Both the position numbers and the translations under genes were made by a program. The notes below the pieces were generated by a model. It saw only the letters and a program-made list of their open reading frames with translations, was not told the origin of the DNA and did not search any database. 64,000 nt of DNA, taken from positions 115,918 to 179,917 of the forward strand of contig DASWYF010000049.1 of NCBI GenBank assembly GCA_036405135.1, given 5' to 3'. The DNA comes from Verrucomicrobiia bacterium. Its GTDB lineage: Bacteria > Verrucomicrobiota > Verrucomicrobiia > Limisphaerales > JAEYXS01. Shown here in pieces: positions 55,978-64,000 of the stretch (its first letter is position 1; the number at the start of each line of letters is the position of its first letter).

Positions 55978-56823
55978 ATGAAACTTGACCATGCAATGAC
56001 CTCAGACCCGCAGCCCTCGCGGGCCGGACGCACCCGGACATATGGCTTCACGCTGATCGAACTGTTGGTCGTGATCGCCATTATCGGCATCCTGGCTGGC
56101 ATGCTTCTGCCAGCTTTGGCTCGTGGCAGGCAGAAGGCTCAGCAGACAAAATGCCTTTCGAACTCCCGGCAGGTCGGCCTTGCCTCGATTATGTATGCTA
56201 CGGACTGGAAGGAGATGTATCCCTATTCACCGGTACCGGCTTCCAACGCCGATTGCACCAACCGCGGCCAATACTATTTCACACTGATGCCCTACATCTC
56301 CAATACCAACGCGCTCGCCTGTCCCTCACAACAGCAGACGACCAAATATGTGAACACCCCTTACGCGGTCGACTTCATGATCAACCGCTACATCTTCCGT
56401 AATAAAAAGAATTTCGGCCGCCCAATGTATACCTCTCAGCTCGACAAACCTGAGGAATACGTGATCCTCATGGAAGGTGACCGCACTTCCAATGCCTATG
56501 ACTGGCACTATGCGGGCATGAATGTGCTGCGCACCGATCCGCTCTCCACCTCAAGCATCCGTCAGACTCGCGCTTTGCTGCGCCACTTGGATGGCTCCAA
56601 CGTCATCCTGGCCGATGGTCATGCTGACTTTGTCCGTATCCCTGAAGTCACCAATATGCCGGCGGGCATCGGAACAGCGGGCGGATTTGCTACCGGAACT
56701 TCAGGAGTTTCATGGAATGACATGCGTGATTTCGGCGATTGCAAGACCGGAACCCCGCTCTGGAAAGGTCAAAACGAGAAATACTACATGCGCCGCACTT
56801 CGGGATTGGCCCATGGTTTCTGA
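55978..56823 (+). CDS. type IV pilin-like/pseudopilin protein
   Basis: The class III signal is clear: [20 protein letters not shown] preceded by basic residues, then [21 protein letters not shown] and [14 protein letters not shown], as in the prepilin-like H-X9-DG and DUF1559 families common in this phylum. The 281-residue protein ends with [20 protein letters not shown], an H-X-D-G type element. It closes the operon. It could form or decorate a pseudopilus, or be a surface protein using the same export signal. Confidence 0.9.
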   Translation: MKLDHAMTSDPQPSRAGRTRTYGFTLIELLVVIAIIGILAGMLLPALARGRQKAQQTKCLSNSRQVGLASIMYATDWKEMYPYSPVPASNADCTNRGQYYFTLMPYISNTNALACPSQQQTTKYVNTPYAVDFMINRYIFRNKKNFGRPMYTSQLDKPEEYVILMEGDRTSNAYDWHYAGMNVLRTDPLSTSSIRQTRALLRHLDGSNVILADGHADFVRIPEVTNMPAGIGTAGGFATGTSGVSWNDMRDFGDCKTGTPLWKGQNEKYYMRRTSGLAHGF

Positions 56824-56857
56824 TCCGGAATCTTTCCTGGGGCAGAGGTCCGGCCAT

Positions 56858-56897
56858 GCACCCACTTCACGCATGCTTCGATGCGTGATCTGGGTGC
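56858..56897 (+). terminator. strong hairpin ending the cytochrome/DUF1552/pseudopilin operon
   Basis: GCACCCA CT TCACGCAT pairs with ATGCGTGA TC TGGGTGC around GCTTCG (56858-56874 with 56881-56897). Only a short T run follows (near 56903-56907), so termination strength is uncertain. Confidence 0.6.
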
Positions 56898-56930
56898 TAG
56901 TGCTTTTAGGGTATGGGGAGAAAATAACAT

Positions 56931-57018
56931 TGGTGCCAGTGGCGGGACTCGAACCCGCACGACTTTTTAAGGTCCCGGGATTTTAAGTCCCGTGCGTCTG
57001 CCATTTCGCCACACTGGC
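56931..57018 (-). tRNA. tRNA-Leu (anticodon UAA)
   Basis: Read on the minus strand, the acceptor stem GCCAGTG pairs with CACTGGC and a 3' CCA is encoded (56931-56933). The anticodon arm GGGA-CTTAAAA-TCCC gives anticodon TAA. A long variable arm and the TPsiC loop GGGTTCGAGTCCC are present. The size and long variable arm fit a class II leucine tRNA reading UUA. Confidence 0.95.
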
Positions 57019-57096
57019 GGTGTGAACTGCAAATGTGGACGCAAACTATCAGAAGGTCAGGCACGGGTGCAAGCGACCCATTAAAATGATTCAGCG

Positions 57097-57837
57097 TTAC
57101 TCATCCACCAGCGGCATCGGTGGCCAGAACTCCACGCCCATTTGATGCGAAGCGTAGGCGATCGGCGCAGTCGTGGGATGTGGCAGATCGTAGGTGGAGA
57201 AGATGTTCGAGCGGAAGAATGATATATTCGCCTCGCTCAATGCCCATGGCGAATGATGGATCTGCGTGCGCGTGATGTTTTCTTTCGATCCAGCGTAAAC
57301 ATGGTAACGCTCGGTGAGAAAATACGGGAGCGAATCGACATCCGATGCTGCGAGCAATCGCCCGGGTTTCCACGCCACAGAGAATTCCGTGTCATCCCGG
57401 CCGCGACGGCTGGAGAACGTGATCCCACCGTTGTCCTTGCTCATACCGATTGTCGCATTGTGATATGGCAGATCGAAGAACACATGCGCACCGAGGACCG
57501 GCAGCAGGCGCGACGAATCAACTGAGAAAAACCACACGCCTGGCACACCTTGATGCAGGACATACGTCCGGAAATTCAACTCTTCGAAATTCGTCAACCC
57601 AGGAATCTCCGGCGCAGAGAGGATGTGCATGTCCGTCACCTGAAACGGCGTGAGACTGATCCATGCTTGGCTGTCGTAGATATCGATCTCGAACGCATCT
57701 GGTATCAATGGCCGGATCAGCGTCGGATCGATCGGCCAGTTTAACGCCAGAAAATTCTCCCAGTTCTGTCGCATGAGCGGAGTGCCTGCGGGGCGATTCC
57801 GCGGCGTCCAGCGATCTATCATGTAACCCTTCATCAT
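57097..57837 (-). CDS. DUF2071 (YqjF-like) family protein
   Basis: The 246-residue protein contains the family start LMRQNWENFLALNWPIDP and LIPDAFEIDIYDSQAWISLTPF, then ELNFRTYVLHQGVPGVWFFSVD and TERYHVYAGSK. These proteins adopt an acetoacetate-decarboxylase-like fold; their function is unknown. It stands alone between the tRNA gene and a 331-bp non-coding stretch. An alternative ATG is at 57834. Confidence 0.88.
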   Translation of the reverse strand: MMKGYMIDRWTPRNRPAGTPLMRQNWENFLALNWPIDPTLIRPLIPDAFEIDIYDSQAWISLTPFQVTDMHILSAPEIPGLTNFEELNFRTYVLHQGVPGVWFFSVDSSRLLPVLGAHVFFDLPYHNATIGMSKDNGGITFSSRRGRDDTEFSVAWKPGRLLAASDVDSLPYFLTERYHVYAGSKENITRTQIHHSPWALSEANISFFRSNIFSTYDLPHPTTAPIAYASHQMGVEFWPPMPLVDE

Positions 57838-57915
57838 GCTTTATGATCAGCATAAACCTGACCAAGATTGATGGGGCCTATCCCTCGTGCGTCGTGGTTG
57901 AGCGAAAACGAAGTT

Positions 57916-58009
57916 GCAGGGTAAGGACGCTCTACTTTCTGGCCGATCCGTCGTCGTTCCAATCTGAACAGTTCGACTTTGTCTGCCGTGTTCCGCGTTC
58001 TTACCCTGC
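57916..58009. repeat. 94-bp inverted-repeat structure in a non-coding stretch
   Basis: GCAGGGTAAGGACGC (57916-57930) and its inverted partner at 57995-58009 match at 14 of 15 positions. The region 57838-58168 holds no convincing gene. It could be a small structured RNA, a regulatory stem or a miniature mobile unit. Confidence 0.45.
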
Positions 58010-58168
58010 GATTTATAGTAGAGCTTGGTGCGTGCCAGCATCAGCATTCAATGCGCCTATTGATAGTGAAGCATTTACGCTTCGCATCGTAGCCACAGCG
58101 TGCATTGTGACATTCATTTCGAATGACAGTGTTGCGTTTTGCCGGACCTGAATTAACCTCCGGCCACC

Positions 58169-59449
58169 ATGGAAGCGCTTTACGATGTAGCAATCATTGG
58201 TGGTGGACCTTCGGGCAGCAGTGCCGCGACTACGCTGGCAAAGCAGGGGCATAAGGTCATCGTGCTCGAACGCGAAAAATTCCCGCGCTTCCATATCGGC
58301 GAATCCCTTCTCCCGCACAGCATGGAAGCCTTCAAACGCCTCGGCGTGTTAGAGAAACTCGATGCCCGTTTCGTCCATAAATACGGCGCGGAGATCTCCA
58401 CCGCCTGCGGCACGAACGTCGTTAAAATCTTTTTCCAAAAAGGCCTCAAGCCTTGCCACGAATACGCCTACCAGGTGACCCGTTCGGAGTTCGACAAACT
58501 GCTGCTCGATAATTCCCGCGAGAACGGCGCCGAAGTTCGCGAAGAAACCTTCGTGGAACATCTCGATTTCGGTGCCGAAGAGATCGGCATCACGCTCAAG
58601 GACGAGAAGAATGGCAGCACGCAAAAGATCCGCGCGCGTTACCTGCTCGATTGCAGCGGACGCAACGCCGTCGTCGGCCAATACTTCAAGCTCAAGCGCA
58701 ACTACGAGACGTTGAAAAAATTCTCCGTCTTCGCACATTACGAGAATGTCACCCGCGCAGAAGGCAAGGAAGGAGGCAACATCCGCATCATCCGCGCGCA
58801 TGACCGTTGGTTCTGGATGATTCCGCTTAGTCCTACGAAGATGAGCATCGGCTACGTGATGGACATCGCCGACTTCAAGGCCGCGAAGAAATCTCCCGAA
58901 GTTTCCTTGGAAGAAAGCCTGCGTGAGTATCCCACCATTTGGAACACGATGACCAACGCCACGCGCGTGACAGAAGTGTATTCCGCCAGTGATTACTCCT
59001 ATCGCAACACCAGCCTCATCGGCGAACGCTGGATGCTCGCTGGGGATGCCGCTGGTTTCATCGATCCCGTGTTCAGCACCGGCGTCTTTCTGGGCATCCG
59101 CTCTGGCGAAGAAGCCGCCGAAGCACTGCACACCGCCTTAAAAAATCCTGCTCAACGCGCATCAGCTTTCAGCCGCTACGAACGCAGCGTGAACCGCGTG
59201 ATGGATCTCTACCTGCGCTTCGTGAACAACTGGTATAAGCCGCACTTCGGCGAGATCATCACGCATCCCGTGGATAAACTCAGCATCCCCGCCACCGTGA
59301 ACACCGTGCTCGCAGGCAACCTGAGCAACAGCTTCTCCATCTGGTGGCGCATGCAGATTTTCTACTTCATCGTGTTCCTGCAGAAATACCTGCCCGTCTG
59401 CCCCCGCGTGCCCTCACAACGCAAGCCCGTGCCCTCGGCAATGGCCTGA
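58169..59449 (+). CDS. FAD-dependent oxidoreductase of the halogenase/geranylgeranyl-reductase-like group
   Basis: The 426-residue protein has FAD-binding YDVAIIGGGPSGSSAATTLA, then VLEREKFPRFHIGESLLPHS, a stretch typical of flavin-dependent halogenase-like enzymes. It continues with DRWFWMIPLSPTKMSIGYVM, which contains the WxWxIP signature, and WMLAGDAAGFIDPVFSTGVF. It could halogenate or oxidise an aromatic or polyene compound, but the substrate is unknown. No obvious biosynthetic cluster surrounds it. Its stop directly abuts the end of hrpA. Confidence 0.85.
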   Translation: MEALYDVAIIGGGPSGSSAATTLAKQGHKVIVLEREKFPRFHIGESLLPHSMEAFKRLGVLEKLDARFVHKYGAEISTACGTNVVKIFFQKGLKPCHEYAYQVTRSEFDKLLLDNSRENGAEVREETFVEHLDFGAEEIGITLKDEKNGSTQKIRARYLLDCSGRNAVVGQYFKLKRNYETLKKFSVFAHYENVTRAEGKEGGNIRIIRAHDRWFWMIPLSPTKMSIGYVMDIADFKAAKKSPEVSLEESLREYPTIWNTMTNATRVTEVYSASDYSYRNTSLIGERWMLAGDAAGFIDPVFSTGVFLGIRSGEEAAEALHTALKNPAQRASAFSRYERSVNRVMDLYLRFVNNWYKPHFGEIITHPVDKLSIPATVNTVLAGNLSNSFSIWWRMQIFYFIVFLQKYLPVCPRVPSQRKPVPSAMA

Positions 59450-62400
59450 TTACCACACCACACCCGATTGCTTCAGCAACTCCAACTGCTGATCCATCCG
59501 CTTCGGTGAAACTGGCACCGCCGTGCCCACCTCTTGCGCGAAGAGCGATACCTTGTATTCCTCCACCAGCCAACGGAACTCATCCACCAACGCCTCCGCT
59601 GTCCGCGTCGATTGCGCCTTCGCCTGCATCCGCTTCAAAACACTCACGTAAGGCGCCAGTAACTTCACGCGCTCCTGATCTTTCGTCGGATTCAACGCCG
59701 CCCGCTCAGCTCGCAGCAACAACGCTTTCAGATAACGCGTCAGATGCGGCAATCGCGTCATAGACGTTCGCTCCAAGAAACGCGGCGGCATCAACTCCGC
59801 CAACTCCGTCGCCAAGGGGTTGCTGCTCGTCGTCGCCACCGGTTGACCCAATTGCGCGAGCGATGTCAGCTTTTTCCCCGTCTGTGCCACGCCTTTACCC
59901 ACGCGCCCGACCTTCTCCTCCACCTTCTGCCGTTGTTGAAGGATTGGTCCGATGCGATCAATGAACTGCACGCCCAATCCCGGCAACTTCCTGCGCGCTT
60001 CATCTACCGCCGCATTGAAATCCGCCTCCGTCATTTTCTTCAACGGCTCCTGCGGCAGGATGTGATTCTTCAAGTGTTCAAGCGCCGTCTCACGCAATTC
60101 CTCGCCCGTGCCGATGGACGCATACGCTGCATCGTAACGCACCAGCGCGCGCAGATCCTTCTCCAGCCATGCGAGATCTTTTTGAATCGCGAGTTCCACC
60201 AACCGTTGCACACCGCGCAAGCTCGCCTCCCGCGCCAGATCCGCACTGCGATGGAGCCGCACGTTCACGTTGCCTTCTTCGTAAGCGAGTCCGGGCCAGC
60301 CGTAGAGCGGCAATCCCGGTCCTTCACTCACCGTGATGCGCTCGGGCAACTCGCCAAAATTCCAACCCGTGACACCGAAACGTTCCCAACGTTGAGACGC
60401 GCGCTGCCAATCCTTCGGTTCCTTCGTCGGCTCCACTTTTACCTGCACCAGCTTCGCACGCAGTTCTTCCAGATTACGCCCGCTGCCCATCAACTTCTGG
60501 TCATTCCCCACGATTTCGATTCGTGATCGCAAGTGCGCCGGCAACGCATCCGCTGGCCAATCCGTCGCGCTCATCTGCACGCCGTAACGTCGGAAAATGA
60601 ATGTGGCCAAGTCATGCAGGAACGACGGTCCCGTCGGCTGAAACTCCTGCACGATCTCCGTCACCTTCGGTGGAAACGGCATCAGGTCTCGCCGAATGGA
60701 TTTCGGCAACGCCCGCAACAACTCCGCGATCTTCTCCTCGCGCAAGCCCGGCACCGCCCATTCCAATTGGGCCGGAGATACGCTCTGCGCGATGGTGAAA
60801 GGCAATCGCACTGTCACGCCATCATGCTCCTCACCCGGGGCATACGCATACGTAAGCGGCACCGGCTGCCCACCCACCGCCACCGCATCCGGGAAAGCAT
60901 CCCGATCATAACTCAACGCCTGCCCACCCGTCATCTCCGCCTCCGTGATGCACAGTAAATCGAAAACCTTCGCACTCTGTTTTGAAGAGCCAGTGTCGGT
61001 GCGAATGGAGTGAGCGGTTTCACCACCCTCGCCTCTTATGGGAGGCCGAACTTCGGCAGGGGAGAGGGCCGGGGTGAGGGGTGCCCCTGAAGCCCCCGCC
61101 TTCCCATCCCGCAGAAACCGATTCAACTCATGCACGCTCGAAACATTCTGCAGATGCTTCGCGTAGAAATCACACATCACCTGGTCCAAATCCGCGAAGC
61201 CATAACGCCGCACGCGCGTCTGCCAGTTCTCGATCTTCTGCCGCATCGCGCGATTCTTCACCATGAACCCATAGATCGGCGGCAACGCTTCTGCGGTCTT
61301 GGTCGTCGCCATTACCCGCACATCATCCGAATCGTCCTCATTCCGCCCCCGCTGCGGCAACAAGTTCTCCTCCACCAACGCCGAGCGGATAAAAATCTTC
61401 GTGGCCTCCGTCGGATTGATATTCCCGTAAACCACCTTGCGCCGCTGGATCTCCAAGCCATGCAGCGTGATGATCTCCTCTACCATCACGCGCCCGGAAC
61501 TCACCACCCAATGCGGATTCTGATGCGTCACCTTGCAGCAATGCGGCGCCAGTTGATAGATCCACTGCGGATCAATGCCCGCAAGCGTGCGCGCAAACAA
61601 TTGCGATGTCTCCACGATCTCACCCGCCACGATCCAATGCGGTTGATTCGAGCGCGGCTTCGGGGCTTTCGGGTCCGGCTTCGCACCTTTGCGCGGAGCT
61701 TCGCCGCGTTCGTAGAGCGTGGAGCCGGGGAACACCGTTACCAGCCGGTTCGCCGTCGCCTTGTAATTATTCCGCTCCTCGCGCTGCGCCACATGCCCGA
61801 TCAAGCCTGCGAGGATGGAGCGATGGATCGCATCATACTGCGCGTTGCTCTCGTTCAACTTCAGCGTGCCGAGGTCTTCCAGCGCGTTATGCAGTTGCGT
61901 GTAGAGATCCTGCCACTCGCGCATGCGCAGGTAGGAGAGGAACTGCTGCTTGCAGAATTTCCGCCGCTGATTCTGAGTGCGCAGTTGTTCCCACTGGTCA
62001 TGCACCGCGTTCCAGATGTTCAGCAGCGTGAGGAAGTCCGACTTCGCATCATTGAATTTCCGATGCGCCGCTGCCGCCGCTTCCTTCTGGTCGCTCGGCC
62101 GCTCACGCGGATCTTGGATGCTCAAGCCCGACGCGATGATGAGCAATTCCTGCGTGGCATGTTCGCGCTGCGATTGCAAGAGCATGCGCCCGATCGTCGG
62201 ATCAATCGGCAACCGCGCCAGATCACGTCCGAGCGCCGTCAACGCTCGCTTGTCATCCAATGCGCCTAACTCCTGCAACAACGCATAACCACTCGATATC
62301 GCCGCTGGGGTGGGCGGCTGCACGAAGGGAAACGTCTCGATATCACCGAGATAAAACGCCTTCATCCGCAGAATGACTTCCGCGAGATTTGAGCGCTGGA

Positions 62401-63712
62401 TTTCCGGCTGAGTGAAAGCCGGACGCTCGTTAAAATCCTCTTCCGAATACAGGCGGATGCACACGCCCTCCTGCACGCGACCCGCCCGACCCTTGCGCTG
62501 ATTCGCACTGCTCTGCGAGACCGGCTCCACCGGCAAGCGTCGGGTGCGGTTACGCGGATTGTAGCGGCTGATACGCGCCAACCCCGCATCGATCACATAA
62601 CGGATGCCGGGAATCGTGAGCGACGTCTCCGCGATGTTTGTCGCGATGACCACCTTGCGTCGCGCTGAGGGGGCGAAGACGCGTTGCTGATCGCCAGAGC
62701 TTAATCGACCAAAGAGCGGAATGACCTCTGCCTCACCGGAGAAGCGGCCTTCAAGTTGATCACCCGTCTCGCGGATGTCCCGTTCACCGGGCATGAAGAT
62801 CAGCACATCGCCCGTGTTCGTCTCATACAGGATGCGCTCGCACGCGCTCACCGCTGCATCCACGTAGTTCACATCACCATGCTCATCGGAGGCATCTGCC
62901 AGTGGCTGATACTGCACCTCCACCGGATACATGCGCCCGGACACCTCGATGATCGGCGCGTCATCGAAATGCTTCGAGAACGCCTGCGTATCGATTGTCG
63001 CTGAAGTGACGATGAGCTTCAGATCCTTGCGCCGCGCCAGCAGGTTCTTCAGATGTCCCAGCAGGAAATCGATGTTCAGCGAACGCTCGTGCGCTTCATC
63101 CAGGATGATGGCGTTATACTCGGAAAGATTCGGATCACCCTGCGCCTCGGCCAGCAAAATGCCGTCCGTCATCAGCTTGATATACGTGTGCGGGCTGGAG
63201 CGATCATCGAACCGTATCTTGCACCCCACATCCTTACCCCAGCCGACGTTCAATTCCTCCGCGATACGTTTCGAGATGGAAAGCGCCGCCACGCGCCGCG
63301 GTTGCGTGCAACCGATCTTTGCTTCGATGCCCAAGCCCGCATCCAGACACATCTTCGGTATCTGAGTCGTCTTGCCGGAGCCCGTCTCACCCGCGATGAT
63401 CACCACCTGGTTCTCCCGGATGGCTTTCACGATCTCGTCCTTGCGCGCCGTCACCGGCAGCTCTGGCGGATACGTCACGCGCGGCACATTGATCCGCCGT
63501 GCCTCGCGCAGTGCGATGGACTTCAACGCCTCTTCCTTCAACCGCGCCAGCAATTCATCGTGCCGCGCCGCATGATGCCGGTCCCGCAAAAGCCGTACGA
63601 GCCGCGACCCCAGCTTCACCCAATCGGGCAGCAGGCATTGCGGCAACAGCGCTTTCAGTTCATCTATCCGGGCATCATTCATACCGGGGCCGCGTAACAT
63701 AGACGAAGCCAT
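59450..63712 (-). CDS. hrpA: ATP-dependent RNA helicase HrpA with an in-frame palindromic repeat insertion
   Basis: The 1420-residue DEAH-box helicase shows GETGSGKTTQIPKM (Walker A), ILDEAHERSLNID (DEAH box), VTSATIDTQAF, LTIPGIRYVIDAGLARISRY and a QxxGRAGR-type motif (NQRKGRAGRVQEG). An OB-like region and the HrpA-specific DUF3418 C-terminus follow. It remodels RNA during translation or decay. Residues near 876-895 read LTPALSPAEVRPPIRGEGGE and are encoded by an inverted family A repeat (61021-61085), a linker absent from ordinary HrpA. The length is slightly above the usual ~1300 residues. Confidence 0.93.
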   Translation of the reverse strand: MASSMLRGPGMNDARIDELKALLPQCLLPDWVKLGSRLVRLLRDRHHAARHDELLARLKEEALKSIALREARRINVPRVTYPPELPVTARKDEIVKAIRENQVVIIAGETGSGKTTQIPKMCLDAGLGIEAKIGCTQPRRVAALSISKRIAEELNVGWGKDVGCKIRFDDRSSPHTYIKLMTDGILLAEAQGDPNLSEYNAIILDEAHERSLNIDFLLGHLKNLLARRKDLKLIVTSATIDTQAFSKHFDDAPIIEVSGRMYPVEVQYQPLADASDEHGDVNYVDAAVSACERILYETNTGDVLIFMPGERDIRETGDQLEGRFSGEAEVIPLFGRLSSGDQQRVFAPSARRKVVIATNIAETSLTIPGIRYVIDAGLARISRYNPRNRTRRLPVEPVSQSSANQRKGRAGRVQEGVCIRLYSEEDFNERPAFTQPEIQRSNLAEVILRMKAFYLGDIETFPFVQPPTPAAISSGYALLQELGALDDKRALTALGRDLARLPIDPTIGRMLLQSQREHATQELLIIASGLSIQDPRERPSDQKEAAAAAHRKFNDAKSDFLTLLNIWNAVHDQWEQLRTQNQRRKFCKQQFLSYLRMREWQDLYTQLHNALEDLGTLKLNESNAQYDAIHRSILAGLIGHVAQREERNNYKATANRLVTVFPGSTLYERGEAPRKGAKPDPKAPKPRSNQPHWIVAGEIVETSQLFARTLAGIDPQWIYQLAPHCCKVTHQNPHWVVSSGRVMVEEIITLHGLEIQRRKVVYGNINPTEATKIFIRSALVEENLLPQRGRNEDDSDDVRVMATTKTAEALPPIYGFMVKNRAMRQKIENWQTRVRRYGFADLDQVMCDFYAKHLQNVSSVHELNRFLRDGKAGASGAPLTPALSPAEVRPPIRGEGGETAHSIRTDTGSSKQSAKVFDLLCITEAEMTGGQALSYDRDAFPDAVAVGGQPVPLTYAYAPGEEHDGVTVRLPFTIAQSVSPAQLEWAVPGLREEKIAELLRALPKSIRRDLMPFPPKVTEIVQEFQPTGPSFLHDLATFIFRRYGVQMSATDWPADALPAHLRSRIEIVGNDQKLMGSGRNLEELRAKLVQVKVEPTKEPKDWQRASQRWERFGVTGWNFGELPERITVSEGPGLPLYGWPGLAYEEGNVNVRLHRSADLAREASLRGVQRLVELAIQKDLAWLEKDLRALVRYDAAYASIGTGEELRETALEHLKNHILPQEPLKKMTEADFNAAVDEARRKLPGLGVQFIDRIGPILQQRQKVEEKVGRVGKGVAQTGKKLTSLAQLGQPVATTSSNPLATELAELMPPRFLERTSMTRLPHLTRYLKALLLRAERAALNPTKDQERVKLLAPYVSVLKRMQAKAQSTRTAEALVDEFRWLVEEYKVSLFAQEVGTAVPVSPKRMDQQLELLKQSGVVW
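61021..61085. repeat. palindromic repeat family A inside hrpA (copy 5, inverted)
   Basis: GGAGAGGGCCGGGGTGAGGG is the complement of the family A core. Just before it lies GCCGAACTTCGGC, the palindrome also seen in the 43.8-44.3 kb tract. The frame stays open across the insertion. Confidence 0.9.
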
Positions 63713-63862
63713 GGCTTATAGGAAACAGGTAAATGAGGGTGGGGTAATGACGGCTATATCTCGGAATCGTTTTGACGAAAGGATAACGTCTGCGAGAGTC
63801 TTTTGAGCCCCAGCTTACCATGAACTTCACCAGTCAAAAACGTCTGACAATCACCTTGGCAG

Positions 63863-64000
63863 GGCTCACGCATTTAAATTTGCCCGTAAAAATAGGCCGG
63901 ATTTCATTTTTAGAATCAAATTGGAATGGTGAAAACACCCAATTCAGCATCCTAAAGCTCAATTTTCATTGGCCTTTCAAAGAATTTTAATGCGTGAGCC
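63863..64000. repeat. 138-bp inverted-repeat unit at the window end (MITE-like)
   Basis: GGCTCACGCATTTAAATT (63863-63880) and the inverted GGCTCACGCATTAAAATT (63983-64000) differ at one base. The AT-rich interior has no credible gene: a 56-codon frame from 63820 crosses the left arm and has no family. The second arm ends exactly at the window edge, so the unit's context to the right is unknown. Confidence 0.6.

Noticed and set aside
61130..62269. 379-codon plus-strand frame within hrpA
   Set aside because: Antisense of conserved helicase sequence, rich in R, H and L as expected for such shadows.
63820..63991. 56-codon frame upstream of hrpA
   Set aside because: It runs through the inverted-repeat arm, has no ribosome-binding site, and resembles no family; probably chance in AT-rich sequence.

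Overview
The window looks like a chromosomal segment from a member of the Verrucomicrobiota (Pedosphaera/Limisphaerales-like), or a close PVC relative. The evidence is a set of families typical of that group: planctomycete-type cytochrome proteins with DUF1549/DUF1553 and DUF1587/DUF1592 domains, their DUF1501 and DUF1552 partners, an FGly sulfatase, sialidase-fold secreted proteins, a GxxExxY protein, a short conserved 'WWFGQMR' peptide, a Ser/Thr kinase fused to delta-60 repeats, and many short palindromic repeats scattered between and inside genes. Most of the window is GC-rich and shows no IS transposase.

Layout. 1-2.6 kb: a truncated TonB-dependent receptor and a His-rich exported protein, probably metal related. 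2.6-5.8 kb: a DapA-like aldolase, an extended SDR with an altered active site, an S2P-type protease and a zinc-ribbon membrane protein. 5.8-8.7 kb: an HtrA-like protease followed by a catalytically dead paralogue. 8.9-10.7 kb: a deoxyhypusine synthase homologue, a membrane protein and SixA. 10.9-22 kb: a secreted glycan-degradation block (TIM-barrel epimerase-like protein, sulfatase, three sialidase-fold propellers, an SGNH-type hydrolase, two other propellers). It is interrupted by an 892-bp unit with 32-bp inverted repeats that carries the GxxExxY gene. 22-29.4 kb: small proteins, an IclR regulator with an 18-bp perfect palindrome at its start, and a PSD1/DUF1501 pair. 29.5-38.7 kb: DUF2721, ribonuclease D, a large beta-helix protein, a kinase/delta-60 fusion and RlmI.

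38.9-43.4 kb is the most striking part: a compact, AT-rich, four-gene minus-strand operon with overlapping or nearly touching genes. It encodes a D12-class adenine DNA methyltransferase, a two-TM protein with a possible degenerate PLD-like domain, a homologue of beta-ribofuranosylaminobenzene 5'-phosphate synthase (GHMP fold), and a fusion of Ham1/ITPase-like, P-loop kinase-like and C-terminal helical domains. I know of no characterised system with this composition. It reads as a horizontally acquired accessory or defence-type cassette. A 1.4-kb repeat-filled non-coding tract follows.

44.8-49.1 kb: a LeuC-family dehydratase and a two-component system whose kinase carries two discoidin-like sensor repeats. 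49.3-56.8 kb: a divergent operon (DUF1587/1592 cytochrome, DUF1552, two paralogous exported proteins, lipoprotein, pseudopilin) closed by a strong hairpin. 56.9-63.7 kb: tRNA-Leu(UAA), DUF2071, a flavin-dependent halogenase-like oxidoreductase, and HrpA with a palindromic repeat inserted in frame. The window ends exactly at the second arm of another inverted-repeat unit.
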